From the NCBI GenBank assembly GCA_944393405.1, contig CALYAC010000012.1, positions 14,708 through 78,707 on the forward strand: a stretch of 64,000 nucleotides of DNA. Direction: 5' to 3'. The notes beneath the pieces were generated by a model that worked only from the letters and a program-made list of their open reading frames with translations, ran no database searches and had not been told where the DNA came from. Origin of the DNA: an uncultured Clostridia bacterium. GTDB lineage: Bacteria; Bacillota_A; Clostridia; TANB77; CAG-508. The translations under genes were made by a program, and so were the position numbers. This document shows positions 47,763 through 57,451 of the stretch, piece after piece; within the stretch, counting starts at the first letter, position 1, and every line of letters starts with the position of its first letter.

Positions 47763-48740
47763 ATGCAATATCAAAATAAAATATTACTATTGTCGTTTGT
47801 GGCAAGTGTAATATTAGCATTGATAATTGTACCAATTTTAAGAAAATTAAAAGTAGGTCAAATAGAAAGAACTGAGGGACCTCAGTCACATTTAAAGAAG
47901 CAAGGAACACCAACAATGGGTGGAATTATTATGATAATTGTTCTTGTAGCTGTGGGAATTTTTGTTTACTTAGATTATAGGGTAGATCAATTTGAAACTG
48001 CAAAAGCTATATTACCATTAATTGGAGTAGCAGTAGGTTTTGGACTAATAGGATTTATTGATGATTTTAAAAAGTTAGTATTGAAAAACACTAAAGGTCT
48101 TAGTCCAAAGGCTAAGATGTTTGGGTTATTAATTGTAGCAGTAGCATATACAATAGTATTAGTTAAAGTTTTTAATATAGGAACAGATATATATATACCG
48201 TTTGTAAAAGAATATATTACAATGCCAATATGGCTATATATACCATTTGCAGTTTTAGTTATGCTTGCAGCAACTAATGCAATAAATTTAACAGATGGAA
48301 TAGATGGATTATCAACTAGTGTTACAACAATAATTCTTACATGTTTAACAGTTATTTCAATTTTATTTGGTGTTAAAGAGGTTACTGCAGTAGGTGCTAT
48401 TTTGATAGGTGCTTGTTTAGGATTTTTACTGTTTAACTTGAATCCTGCCAAAGTTATGATGGGTGATACAGGTTCATTAATGCTTGGTGGAGCAATTGCA
48501 GGAATATCTTTATATCTAAAGATGCCACTATTATTACTTATAATAGCAATTATACCTATAATAGAGACATTATCTGTTATGATTCAAGTTGCTTATTTTA
48601 AGAAAACAGGAAATAGAGTATTTAAAATGACTCCAATACATCACCATTTTGAACTTTCAGGATGGAAAGAAAATAAAATTGTATCTGTATTTAGTTTAGT
48701 TACTTTAGTATTTTGCATAATAGGAATATTAGCAATCTAA
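47763..48740 (+). CDS. mraY: Phospho-MurNAc-pentapeptide transferase
   Basis: 325 aa, RBS gaggagg. Polytopic membrane protein with QGTPTMGGIIMI, GFIDDFKKL (catalytic aspartates), NAINLTDGIDGL and PIHHHFELSGWKE. Makes lipid I at the inner face of the membrane. The 130-base gap to ftsW would normally hold murD. Confidence 0.97.
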   Translation: MQYQNKILLLSFVASVILALIIVPILRKLKVGQIERTEGPQSHLKKQGTPTMGGIIMIIVLVAVGIFVYLDYRVDQFETAKAILPLIGVAVGFGLIGFIDDFKKLVLKNTKGLSPKAKMFGLLIVAVAYTIVLVKVFNIGTDIYIPFVKEYITMPIWLYIPFAVLVMLAATNAINLTDGIDGLSTSVTTIILTCLTVISILFGVKEVTAVGAILIGACLGFLLFNLNPAKVMMGDTGSLMLGGAIAGISLYLKMPLLLLIIAIIPIIETLSVMIQVAYFKKTGNRVFKMTPIHHHFELSGWKENKIVSVFSLVTLVFCIIGILAI

Positions 48741-48869
48741 GGAAGATTATTTAATAGAAAAGATAGATAATTAAAATTATTAGTTAATAAAATATAAAAC
48801 AAAAGAATAAAATTATTGATGAACAATAAAGAATAAAATTTTGCACTTTGGAAAGGATTGATAGGCAAA

Positions 48870-50036
48870 ATGCAGAATAAGTCAAGAAAAAATATAGCTA
48901 GACCAAAGAAAAATCAAGTGGATTTTGTACTTGTAATAATAATTATTATCTTACTATCATTTGGAATAGTAATGATATTATCTGCAAGTGCACCATCAGC
49001 CTTAGCTGAAACAGGAGATAGTTATACATATGTAACAAAACAAATATTGTTTGCTGTACTAGGCTTAGTAATTATGTGGTTTGTATCAAAAATAGATTAT
49101 AGAATATATAAAAAATTCTATTGGGTAATATATTGGATATCTGTAGGAGTATTATTACTTGTTTTAATTCCAGGACTTGGAACAGAAGTAAGTGGTGCAA
49201 ATAGATGGATAGACCTAGGATTTACAAGGTTTCAGCCATCAGAGATAACAAAGATAGGAATGATAATATTCTATGCAGGATATTTAACAGATCATAAAGA
49301 TGAGCTTAGAAGTTTTACTAAAGGTTTTTTAAAACCTATTGCATTTATTTTACTACCAGTAGCAATAGCATTATTTATTCAAAACCATTTAAGTGTAGGT
49401 ATTGTAATGACTGCAATTACCTTTATAATGATGTTAATGGCAGGATGTAGATTAATATATTTTATAGTTTGCGGAGGAATTGTAGGTGGTACAGGACTTG
49501 CAGCTTTAGCTATATACTTATCATCAGCAGGTGATAGTGCAGGAGACGCAAACTTTAGATTGGGAAGAATATTAAATTATATGGATCCATGGCAGGATCC
49601 AACAGGAACTGGATGGCAAACTATTCAAAGTTTATATGCAATTGGATCTGGAGGATTATTTGGAGTTGGATTAGGTGAGAGTAAACAAAAATATCTATAT
49701 GTATCAGAACCACAGAACGATTTCATATTTTCAATTTTAGCAGAAGAACTAGGTTTCATTGGATGTATAGTCGTTATAGTATTATTTGCCTTATTTATAT
49801 GGAGAGGAATAATAATTGCAATGAAATCTAAAGATATGTTTGGAAGCTTATTAGCAACAGGTATAACATCACTTGTTATGGTTCAAGTTGTAATAAATAT
49901 AGGAGTTGTAACAAACACAATACCAAATACAGGTATGTCATTACCATTTTTTAGTGCTGGAGGTACAGCTCTGGTAATACTTCTTGGAATGTGTGGAATA
50001 TTACTAAACATATCTAAATCTAGATCAAAAGTATAA
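48870..50036 (+). CDS. ftsW: SEDS-family glycosyltransferase FtsW/SpoVE
   Basis: 388 aa from the ATG at 48870; a TTG at 48858 abuts the RBS ggaaagga. About ten transmembrane helices, with RWIDLGFTRFQPSEITKIG, QNHLSVGIVM, GWQTIQSLYAIGSGG and PQNDFIFSILAEELGF, the SEDS signature. The position before murG supports a FtsW or SpoVE role in septal or cortex peptidoglycan synthesis; sequence alone does not separate them. Confidence 0.94.
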   Translation: MQNKSRKNIARPKKNQVDFVLVIIIIILLSFGIVMILSASAPSALAETGDSYTYVTKQILFAVLGLVIMWFVSKIDYRIYKKFYWVIYWISVGVLLLVLIPGLGTEVSGANRWIDLGFTRFQPSEITKIGMIIFYAGYLTDHKDELRSFTKGFLKPIAFILLPVAIALFIQNHLSVGIVMTAITFIMMLMAGCRLIYFIVCGGIVGGTGLAALAIYLSSAGDSAGDANFRLGRILNYMDPWQDPTGTGWQTIQSLYAIGSGGLFGVGLGESKQKYLYVSEPQNDFIFSILAEELGFIGCIVVIVLFALFIWRGIIIAMKSKDMFGSLLATGITSLVMVQVVINIGVVTNTIPNTGMSLPFFSAGGTALVILLGMCGILLNISKSRSKV

Positions 50037-50049
50037 GGAGTTGAAATAC

Positions 50050-51165
50050 ATGAAAGTAATAATAGCAGCAGCTGGAACAGGAGGACATATTAATCCAGGT
50101 ATAGCAATTGCTAATAAAATTATGGAAAAAGAGCCAAAATCTAAAATTACATTTATAGGAACTGATAGGGGATTAGAGAATGATTTGGTTCCAAGAGCTG
50201 GATATGATTTAGAAAAAATAGATGCACATGGAATCGAAAGAAAAATATCTATACAAAATCTAAAAAATTTATATGCAACATTTAAGTCAATAGGCGTTGC
50301 AAAAAAAATATTAGAAAGAAAAAGGCCGGACGTAGTAATTGGAACAGGAGGATATATATGTGTTCCAGTTGTAATAGCAGCAAAAAAATTAAAAATACCA
50401 GTAGTATTGCATGAAAGTAATGCTTTTCCAGGTATTGCAGTAAAACTATTTAAAAAGAAGGCTGATAAAATTTTAGTTGGCTTTAAAGATGCTAAAGAAA
50501 GACTTAAAGATGCAAAAAATGTAATAATAACGGGAAATCCAATTAAAATAAAAAAATTAGAACTAAGTGAAGATAAAAAGAAACAAATAAAGAATGATTT
50601 AGGATTATCAGAAGATAAATTTACTGTATTAGTATTTGGAGGTAGTCAGGGAGCACAAAGTATTAATAGAAGTTTAATAGAAATAATTGTAAATAAAAAG
50701 AATAGAAATTATCAGATTATTTGGGCGGCAGGACCAGAGCAATATAAAAAAATAGAAGATAAGTTAAAAGAAGTAAATGTAAATATTGATAATATAAATA
50801 ATGCAAAGATTGTTCCATACATATATAATATGGAAGAAGTAATGAATGCTTGTGATCTAGTAGTATGTAGAAGTGGAGCAATGACAATTACAGAAATTGC
50901 ATGTACAGGAAAGCCAGCAATATTTATTCCTTTTCCATATGCAACTGAAAATCATCAAGAATTTAATGCAAGAGTTTTAGTAAATGTTGATGCTGCTGAA
51001 ATGATCTTAGATAAAGATTTGAATTCAGAAATATTAAGCAATACTATCTCAAAGATTGCAAAAGACAAAAATAAACTAAAAGCTATGTCAGAAAATGCTA
51101 TTAAAATGTATATACCAGATGTAGAAGAAAAAATATATAATGAAATTAAAGAATTAGTCAAATAA
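50050..51165 (+). CDS. murG: UDP-GlcNAc:lipid I N-acetylglucosaminyltransferase
   Basis: 371 aa from the ATG at 50050 (GGAG 9 bases upstream; an in-frame TTG at 50041 follows the RBS directly). GTGGHINPGIAIA, GTGGYICVPVV, FGGSQGAQSINRS and CRSGAMTITEI are MurG signatures. Makes lipid II. Last gene of the cluster; a terminator follows. Confidence 0.96.
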   Translation: MKVIIAAAGTGGHINPGIAIANKIMEKEPKSKITFIGTDRGLENDLVPRAGYDLEKIDAHGIERKISIQNLKNLYATFKSIGVAKKILERKRPDVVIGTGGYICVPVVIAAKKLKIPVVLHESNAFPGIAVKLFKKKADKILVGFKDAKERLKDAKNVIITGNPIKIKKLELSEDKKKQIKNDLGLSEDKFTVLVFGGSQGAQSINRSLIEIIVNKKNRNYQIIWAAGPEQYKKIEDKLKEVNVNIDNINNAKIVPYIYNMEEVMNACDLVVCRSGAMTITEIACTGKPAIFIPFPYATENHQEFNARVLVNVDAAEMILDKDLNSEILSNTISKIAKDKNKLKAMSENAIKMYIPDVEEKIYNEIKELVK

Positions 51166-51168
51166 ATT

Positions 51169-51210
51169 AAAAAGAAGAGATAAAATATATTGATAAATCT
51201 CTTCTTTTTA
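51169..51210 (+). terminator. Terminator of the division cluster
   Basis: AAAAGAAGAGAT / ATCTCTTCTTTT stem, 15-base loop, T-run. Confidence 0.8.
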
Positions 51211-51269
51211 TTATTTAGTAAAAGAAATTTATGAAATCAAAAATATGAAATGAAACAATAAAAAATGTA

Positions 51270-51286
51270 TGTCGAATGATGTCGAA
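51270..51286 (+). promoter_or_regulatory. Tandem Spo0A boxes
   Basis: TGTCGAA at 51270-51276 and again at 51280-51286, exactly 10 bases apart on the same strand, with matching flanks (A before and A or T after). TGTCGAA is the Spo0A box. They lie about 20-36 bases upstream of the -35 of the 51306-51334 promoter, an activator-like position. Confidence 0.65.
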
Positions 51287-51305
51287 ACTGAGAACACGAA
51301 AGTTC

Positions 51306-51334
51306 TTGCTATTTAAATCTATTTGTATTATATT
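51306..51334 (+). promoter_or_regulatory. Promoter of the 104-aa gene
   Basis: TTGCTA (51306-51311), 17-bp spacer, TATATT (51329-51334). Confidence 0.5.
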
Positions 51335-51366
51335 AAGAAAAGTACGCTGGAAAGGAGGAATATCAG

Positions 51367-51681
51367 ATGGAGTACTCAAAAAGCTTTTTTGGTAAAACAG
51401 TAATAGATAGTTCTGATTCAGACGAAATATTGGCAGATGAGAAAATAGAATTAGAGTATTATGAGACACATAATATAGCCAAAGATAATGAAAGAAAGTA
51501 CGGAATCGAAGTGTTAAAAAGAGACATTAAACATAATAAATTTAATATTGAATCAAAGATTGTTAACAATATATCAAATGAAGAGAATAAAATAAATAGA
51601 TTACTAGAAATATTAATGATAAATAAAGTTACACCAGTATCAGTAGATGATGTAATTTCAGATATAACGGTTTTGGACTAA
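51367..51681 (+). CDS. DUF6514-like small protein
   Basis: 104 aa, RBS aaaggagg. The core KYGIEVLKRDIKHNKFNIES followed by VNNISNEENKINRLLEILM and NKVTPVSVDDVISD resembles the clostridial DUF6514 family as I remember it (YGIE-[IV]-x-K, then a helix and NKVTPI). Function unknown. Upstream tandem Spo0A boxes suggest regulation at the onset of sporulation or stationary phase. Its stop codon lies inside the terminator loop. Confidence 0.6.
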   Translation: MEYSKSFFGKTVIDSSDSDEILADEKIELEYYETHNIAKDNERKYGIEVLKRDIKHNKFNIESKIVNNISNEENKINRLLEILMINKVTPVSVDDVISDITVLD

Positions 51682-51697
51682 TCCAAAACTGTTTTTT
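51666..51697 (+). terminator. Terminator overlapping the stop codon
   Basis: AACGGTTTTGGA / TCCAAAACTGTT stem with one wobble, 4-base loop containing the TAA stop, then T-run. Confidence 0.82.
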
Positions 51698-51742
51698 AAT
51701 CTGATATAAATTTACAACAAAATAAGATATTTATATAAAAGC

Positions 51743-51771
51743 TTGCCAAAAAATGAAATTTACGTTATGAT
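51743..51771 (+). promoter_or_regulatory. topA promoter
   Basis: TTGCCA (51743-51748), 17-bp spacer, TATGAT (51766-51771). Confidence 0.55.
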
Positions 51772-51813
51772 AATATACAGACTTTTATAATATATATAAT
51801 AAGAAAGGAGAAA

Positions 51814-51840
51814 ATGATAATTACAATTATCATAAAATAA
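51814..51840 (+). CDS. Eight-codon leader ORF of topA, within a palindrome
   Basis: ATG at 51814, preceded by AAAGGAG 3 bases away, opens an 8-codon frame MIITIIIK ending TAA at 51838-51840; topA starts at 51844 with no SD of its own. The first 20 bases are a perfect palindrome (ATGATAATT-AC-AATTATCAT). This arrangement suggests translational coupling or a leader-peptide control. Short ORFs can occur by chance in such DNA. Confidence 0.5.
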   Translation: MIITIIIK

Positions 51841-51843
51841 ACT

Positions 51844-53817
51844 ATGGCAGATAAATTAATTATTGTTGAATCACCTGCTAAAGCTAATACAATAAAGAAA
51901 TTTCTTGGAGGAAGTACAAAAGTCGTAGCTTCAATGGGACATATTAGAGATTTACCAAAATCTAAAATGGGTATTGATATTGAACATGATTTTGAACCTC
52001 AATATATTAATATTAGAGGAAAAGGAAATTTAATAAAAGCGTTAAAGGCTGATGCAAAGAATGCAAAAAAAGTTTATCTTGCAACTGACCCTGACCGTGA
52101 AGGAGAAGCAATTGCTTGGCATTTAGCACATATTTTAGAGATTCCGGAAGATAGTGTTTGTAGAGTAACTTTTAATGAAATAACTAAAGAAGCAGTTCAA
52201 AATTCGATAAAAAAACCAAGAACGATTGATATGAACTTAACAAATGCTCAACAAGCAAGACGTGTATTAGATAGAATAGTGGGATATAAGATAAGTCCAG
52301 TACTATGGAAAAAGGTAAGAAGAGGTCTATCAGCAGGAAGAGTGCAATCAGTAGCCGTAAAACTTATTGTAGATAGAGAGGAAGAAATAGAAAAATTTAT
52401 TCCAGAAGAGTATTGGAATATTTTTGCAAAACTTTTAGATGAAAATAGTAATAAGATATTTATTGCTAAGTTATATGGAAAAGATAAAAAGAAAATAGAA
52501 CTTCATTCTGAAAAAGAAGTAAAAGAAGTATTAAAAAATATAGAAAATGGAAAATATATTGTAACTGAAGTAAAAAAAGGCGAAAAGAAAAGAAATCCAG
52601 CTCCACCTTTTACAACTAGTACTATGCAACAAGAAGCATCAAGAAAATTAGGATTTACTTTAAAAAGAACAATGTCTATTGCTCAAGGACTATATGAAGG
52701 AGTTAAAGTAGAAGGAAAAGGAACTGTTGGACTTATTACATATATGAGAACAGATTCTACAAGAATTTCTGAAGAAGCAAGAGCAGCAGCTAAGAAAGAA
52801 ATTATAAAAAAATATGGCGAAGAATATTATGAAAATAGATATTATAAAACAAAACAAAATTCACAGGATGCCCATGAAGGTATTAGACCAACATATATAG
52901 AATTAGATCCTGAAATGATTAAAGATGACTTAAATAAAGATCAATATAAATTATATAAGTTAATATATAATAGATTTTTAGCAAGTCAAATGCAATCAGC
53001 TATATATGACACAATATCTGCTAACATAGATGTCAATAATTATAATTTTAGAGCAACTGGACAATCTTTAAAGTTTAAAGGTTTCATGACTTTATATGTT
53101 GAAACTACAGATAGTAAAAAAGAAGAAGAGGAAGAATCATTTGTTCCTGACCTAAAAGAAAATCAAGAAGTTATAAAAAAAGAAATTACGACAAAGCAGA
53201 GTTTTACTGAACCTCCACCTAGATATACTGAAGCGAGTTTAGTTAAAGCTTTAGAAGAAAAAGGAATAGGAAGGCCAAGTACATATTCACCAACTATTAC
53301 TACTATATTAGAAAGAAGATATATTGAAAAAGAGCAAAAACAACTTATTCCAACTGAACTTGGAAAAGTAGTTAATAGACTCCTTATAGAGAACTTTTCA
53401 GATATAATAAATGTAGAATTCACAGCAAAAATTGAAGATGATTTTGATGAAATAGCAGAAGGAAAAGAAAACTGGAAAGATGTTATACGTAATTTCTATG
53501 GCCCTTTTGAAAAAGAAGTTGAAAAAGTAGAAAAAGAATTAGAACATGTTGAGTTACAAGAAGAAGTATCTGATGTACCATGTGATAAATGTGGTAGAAT
53601 GATGGTAATAAAATATGGTAGGTTTGGAAAATTTTTAGCATGTCCAGGATATCCAGAATGTAAAAATGCGAAACCATATGTAGAGACGATAGATAAACCT
53701 TGTCCAAAATGTGGAGGAAAGATTCAAATAAGGAAATCTAAGAAAAGAAAAACATATTATATTTGTGAAAATAATCCAAAATCTTGTGACTTTATTTCAT
53801 GGAATAAACCTAAATAA
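51844..53817 (+). CDS. topA: DNA topoisomerase I
   Basis: 657 aa. TOPRIM domain at the N-terminus (KLIIVESPAKANTIKKFLGG; DPDREGEAIAWHLAH), active-site tyrosine in GLITYMRTDSTRIS (about residue 300), then two C-terminal zinc ribbons (CDKCGRMM...CPGYPECKN and CPKCGGKI...CENNPKSC). Relaxes negative supercoils. The zinc ribbon count is low for the family (often three or four). No SD directly upstream; see the leader ORF. Confidence 0.97.
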   Translation: MADKLIIVESPAKANTIKKFLGGSTKVVASMGHIRDLPKSKMGIDIEHDFEPQYINIRGKGNLIKALKADAKNAKKVYLATDPDREGEAIAWHLAHILEIPEDSVCRVTFNEITKEAVQNSIKKPRTIDMNLTNAQQARRVLDRIVGYKISPVLWKKVRRGLSAGRVQSVAVKLIVDREEEIEKFIPEEYWNIFAKLLDENSNKIFIAKLYGKDKKKIELHSEKEVKEVLKNIENGKYIVTEVKKGEKKRNPAPPFTTSTMQQEASRKLGFTLKRTMSIAQGLYEGVKVEGKGTVGLITYMRTDSTRISEEARAAAKKEIIKKYGEEYYENRYYKTKQNSQDAHEGIRPTYIELDPEMIKDDLNKDQYKLYKLIYNRFLASQMQSAIYDTISANIDVNNYNFRATGQSLKFKGFMTLYVETTDSKKEEEEESFVPDLKENQEVIKKEITTKQSFTEPPPRYTEASLVKALEEKGIGRPSTYSPTITTILERRYIEKEQKQLIPTELGKVVNRLLIENFSDIINVEFTAKIEDDFDEIAEGKENWKDVIRNFYGPFEKEVEKVEKELEHVELQEEVSDVPCDKCGRMMVIKYGRFGKFLACPGYPECKNAKPYVETIDKPCPKCGGKIQIRKSKKRKTYYICENNPKSCDFISWNKPK

Positions 53818-53835
53818 AAGTGTAATTAAAATGGG

Positions 53836-53865
53836 AAAAGACCTATTGAAAAATGGGTCTTTTTA
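53836..53865 (+). terminator. Terminator of topA
   Basis: AAAAGACCTATT / AATGGGTCTTTT, one G-T wobble, GAAA loop, T-run. Confidence 0.82.
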
Positions 53866-53910
53866 TGATATAATTTTTTTCTAGTAAAAAAAGAAGGAGT
53901 TATTTACGAC

Positions 53911-56862
53911 ATGAATAAAAATGAAGAACAATATAGAATATTTAAACAAATTGTACACACTTTTTATCATAGTAGCAATGAAAAAGAAAAAGAAATTCAA
54001 AGCAAAGTAAATAATTTAATAATAGAACCAAAACTAATATATGATTCTTTTAAAAAGACTCTAAGAGCGGATTTTAAAATTGGGGATACACAATTATATA
54101 AAATAAAAAATTTACCAGAATTTTTTGAAAGAATGCTTAATAAAGAAACATATAAATATGGAAGCAAGTTAGAATTTGTTCATACAGAAGAGGCATTTAA
54201 AGAAGAATGTATCCCACTTTTAAAATTTGTGCTAAAATATGCCGAAATAATAAAATATGCAAATGAAACAGTTGGAAGTTACAGTAAGTATATGAGAACA
54301 ATGAGTAATGAACATATTACAATTTCTAACACCGGATTAGATGAAATATTTAATGTATTAAAAGATAAAAAAGTTTCCTTTAAAATTGATTCAGATGAAA
54401 AGGATATATTATTTAGTAATAGTAATCCAGATATTATATTTACTATAGAGCAAGAAGAAAATGGAGATTATGTTATAACACCTAATATTGATGTCTTTTC
54501 ATATGAAGTATTAAAAGGAAAAGATTATTTATACTTATTAACAAATAAAGCATTGTATAGATGTAATAAAGAATTTGAAAATAAAACTTTAAAATTATTA
54601 AATATATATAGAGAAAATTATACACCTAGTATAAGATTTAAAAGAGAAGAATTTCCAAATTTTTGTTCATTAATTTATCCAAAATTAAAAAATCAGATTT
54701 CATTACAAAAATTAGATAAAGCAATAATAGATAAATATATTCCAGATGAATTATATGTAAAAATTTATTTAGACTATGACCAAAACAACTATATTACTGC
54801 AGATGTAAAATTTATTTATGGAGAAATTGAATTTAACCCATTAAAAAATGAATCAGTTAAAGTAGCAAGAGACATTGCAAAAGAGAATGAATATTTAGAT
54901 ATTTTAGTAAATACTGGATTTATGCTAGATAAAGAAAAAGCAAGATTAGTATTAGCAGACGAAGAAAAAATATATAATTTCTTATCAGAAGAAATAGAAG
55001 AATATATGAAAAAATTTGAAATTCTAGCAACTGATAATTTTAACAATAAGGAAATTCGTAAACCTAAAATAGGATCTATAGGAGTAAAAATAGAAAATAA
55101 TTTATTAGAAGTTAATTTACTAAATATCGGATTTGATATAGATGAAATTCAAAATATTATGAAGAAATATACTTTGAAAAAGAAGTTTCATAGATTAAAA
55201 GATGGTAGTTTTTTGAGCTTAGAACAAAATGATACAATGGACTTCATTACAGGCTTACTAGAAAGTGAAGATATAAGTTATGAAGAGATAAAAAAAGGTG
55301 AGATTAAATTACCAATATCAAGAAGTATGTACCTAGATAAAATATTACAAAATATAGATTCTGAAATTACGAAAGACGATAAGTATAAAAAAATTGTAAA
55401 TCAAGTTTCTAAAAAAGAATTTGATAATAATTTTGAGTTTCCCAAAAAACTAAAATCTGAACTTAGAAGTTATCAGAAAACAGGTTTTAAATGGCTAAAA
55501 ATCTTAGATGGTTATGGGTTTGGAGGAATCTTAGCTGATGATATGGGACTTGGTAAAACCATTCAACTTTTAACAGTTATTTTATCATACATTGAAAATA
55601 CAAAAGAACCTAAACCAAGTATTGTAGTATGTCCAAGCTCTTTATCTTTAAATTGGAAAAATGAAATTGAAAAATTTGCACCTAGTATTAAAACATTGGT
55701 AATACATGGTAATGCAGATGAAAGAAAGCAACAAATAGAATCTATTAATAAATATAATTTAGTAATAACTTCATATGATTTATTAAAGAGAGATATTGAT
55801 ATATATAAAGAAGGAAAATATCAATTTAAGTATATTATTGCTGATGAAGCACAATACATAAAAAATAATAATACTCAAAATGCAAGAGCAATTAAAGTAA
55901 TTGAAGCGGAAACAAGATATGCATTAACAGGAACACCAATTGAAAATTCATTATCAGAGTTATGGTCTATTTTTGATTTTATAATGCCAGGGTATTTATT
56001 TAGTTATAAAAAATTTAAAGAGCTTTATGAAATGCCAATAGTAAGAGACAATGATAGTGCAGCAATGAAAAAATTAAAAACTTTAATTGAACCATTTATA
56101 TTAAGAAGAACTAAAAAAGAAGTTTTAACAGAATTACCTGATAAAACAATTAGTATTTTAAATAATGAAATGCAGGACGAGCAATTAAAATTATATATGT
56201 CATATATGGCAGAAGCCAGAAAAGAAGTAAAACAGGAAATAAAGGATAATGGATTTGAAAAGAGTCAAATTAAAATTTTGGCTTTACTTATGAGATTAAG
56301 ACAAATATGTTGCCATCCATCACTATTCATATCTAATTATAAAGGAGAAAGTAGTAAACTTAATCAATGTATTGAATTATTAAAAGATGCAATTCTTTCT
56401 GGTCATAAAATATTACTATTTTCAGGATATTCTAGTATGCTTGAAATAATAGAAAAAGAACTAAAAAAAGAAGACATTAAATATTTTAAGCTAACAGGTC
56501 AAACTAAAGTTGGAGATAGAATAAAATTAGTTGATGAATTTAATAGTAATGATGATATAAAAGTGTTTTTGATTTCTTTAAAAGCAGGAGGAACAGGACT
56601 TAATCTAATAGGAGCTGATATGGTTATTCATTATGATCCATGGTGGAATTTATCAGCAGAGAATCAGGCAACAGACAGAACATACAGAATAGGACAGAAA
56701 AAGAATGTTCAAGTATATAAACTTATAACTAAAGACTCTATAGAAGAAAAAATTTATGAACTTCAAGAAAGAAAAGCAAATCTTGCAAAAACAATGCTTT
56801 CTACAGAAACAACATTTCTTAACAAATTATCTAAAGAAGATATCATGGCATTGTTTCAATAG
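53911..56862 (+). CDS. SNF2/Rad54-family helicase
   Basis: 983 aa, RBS aaggag. The N-terminal half (about residues 1-500) is a bacterial SNF2-associated region. The ATPase core has Walker A LADDMGLGKTIQ (about residues 541-552), DEAQ box IIADEAQYIKN (about 643), and C-terminal QATDRTYRIGQKKNVQVYKL (about 918). A stand-alone chromosomal SNF2 protein of common Bacillota type; role in transcription or DNA repair not established. No defence genes adjacent. Confidence 0.92.
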   Translation: MNKNEEQYRIFKQIVHTFYHSSNEKEKEIQSKVNNLIIEPKLIYDSFKKTLRADFKIGDTQLYKIKNLPEFFERMLNKETYKYGSKLEFVHTEEAFKEECIPLLKFVLKYAEIIKYANETVGSYSKYMRTMSNEHITISNTGLDEIFNVLKDKKVSFKIDSDEKDILFSNSNPDIIFTIEQEENGDYVITPNIDVFSYEVLKGKDYLYLLTNKALYRCNKEFENKTLKLLNIYRENYTPSIRFKREEFPNFCSLIYPKLKNQISLQKLDKAIIDKYIPDELYVKIYLDYDQNNYITADVKFIYGEIEFNPLKNESVKVARDIAKENEYLDILVNTGFMLDKEKARLVLADEEKIYNFLSEEIEEYMKKFEILATDNFNNKEIRKPKIGSIGVKIENNLLEVNLLNIGFDIDEIQNIMKKYTLKKKFHRLKDGSFLSLEQNDTMDFITGLLESEDISYEEIKKGEIKLPISRSMYLDKILQNIDSEITKDDKYKKIVNQVSKKEFDNNFEFPKKLKSELRSYQKTGFKWLKILDGYGFGGILADDMGLGKTIQLLTVILSYIENTKEPKPSIVVCPSSLSLNWKNEIEKFAPSIKTLVIHGNADERKQQIESINKYNLVITSYDLLKRDIDIYKEGKYQFKYIIADEAQYIKNNNTQNARAIKVIEAETRYALTGTPIENSLSELWSIFDFIMPGYLFSYKKFKELYEMPIVRDNDSAAMKKLKTLIEPFILRRTKKEVLTELPDKTISILNNEMQDEQLKLYMSYMAEARKEVKQEIKDNGFEKSQIKILALLMRLRQICCHPSLFISNYKGESSKLNQCIELLKDAILSGHKILLFSGYSSMLEIIEKELKKEDIKYFKLTGQTKVGDRIKLVDEFNSNDDIKVFLISLKAGGTGLNLIGADMVIHYDPWWNLSAENQATDRTYRIGQKKNVQVYKLITKDSIEEKIYELQERKANLAKTMLSTETTFLNKLSKEDIMALFQ

Positions 56863-56918
56863 AATATAAAAATAAGAAGAAAATTCACATATCAAAATGG
56901 TCGAAAGATTATATAGAG

Positions 56919-56972
56919 TTGAAAAAATACTAAAAATCCTATATAATATATTAGCAATGTATTTGCTAATAT
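56919..56972 (+). promoter_or_regulatory. Promoter with palindromic operator at the start site
   Basis: TTGAAA (56919-56924), 17-bp spacer, TATAAT (56942-56947). Directly after lies ATATTAGCAA-TGTAT-TTGCTAATAT (56948-56972), which would cover the transcription start, so a repressor operator is likelier than an RNA hairpin. Confidence 0.6.
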
Positions 56973-56992
56973 TATATAAAGGAGGAAGTTGT

Positions 56993-57442
56993 ATGAACTT
57001 TCGGAAAATGAATATGGAGGGTAAAATCTTCATATCAGGAGAGCAAGCAGAAAAAATATTAGGAAATGAAAGCTTGCGAAGAACTCAAGAACTCATCGAA
57101 GAGCAGGGTGCTTTTATAACTCAGCTAACAAGCGAATTAAGAGCAGAATTAAAATGTGAAGACCCTATAGTAAATGAGTATCTTCAGTATGTTACTGAAA
57201 AAGATTTTGTCGAAGAGAACGCTGCAGAAATTATTATGACAGGTGCCATAATGGCAGCGCTTCAAGACTACGTAAAAGAGGGAGGAAAAATAGAAATAGC
57301 TGAAAAGGCAAAAGCGAATCTTAACCCCAACTTTGTAAAACAATGTCTTGAGGGGTACGCGGATAGTGTAAGAAGCATAATACCAAAACTTGATGTAGGA
57401 TCAAGCTTGGAAATGTTACTGTCCGTGATTTCTGGAATGTAA
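56993..57442 (+). CDS. Unknown 149-aa cytoplasmic protein, compositionally distinct
   Basis: ATG at 56993 with aaaggagg upstream. Soluble, mostly helical protein with no transmembrane segment; visible blocks are ISGEQAEKILGNESLRRTQE, ENAAEIIMTGAIMAALQDYV and NPNFVKQCLEGYADSVRSII. Family not recognised. A 60-base sample (57241-57300) is 43% G+C by hand count, above the local background. It has its own promoter and palindromic operator and sits alone between a SNF2 gene and trmFO, so it is a candidate imported cassette. Confidence 0.6.
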   Translation: MNFRKMNMEGKIFISGEQAEKILGNESLRRTQELIEEQGAFITQLTSELRAELKCEDPIVNEYLQYVTEKDFVEENAAEIIMTGAIMAALQDYVKEGGKIEIAEKAKANLNPNFVKQCLEGYADSVRSIIPKLDVGSSLEMLLSVISGM

Positions 57443-57451
57443 TACAACCAC

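Noticed and set aside
56897..56992. An N-terminal extension of the 149-aa protein.
   Set aside because: It would contain the promoter, the operator and the RBS aaaggagg; the ATG at 56993 is the credible start.
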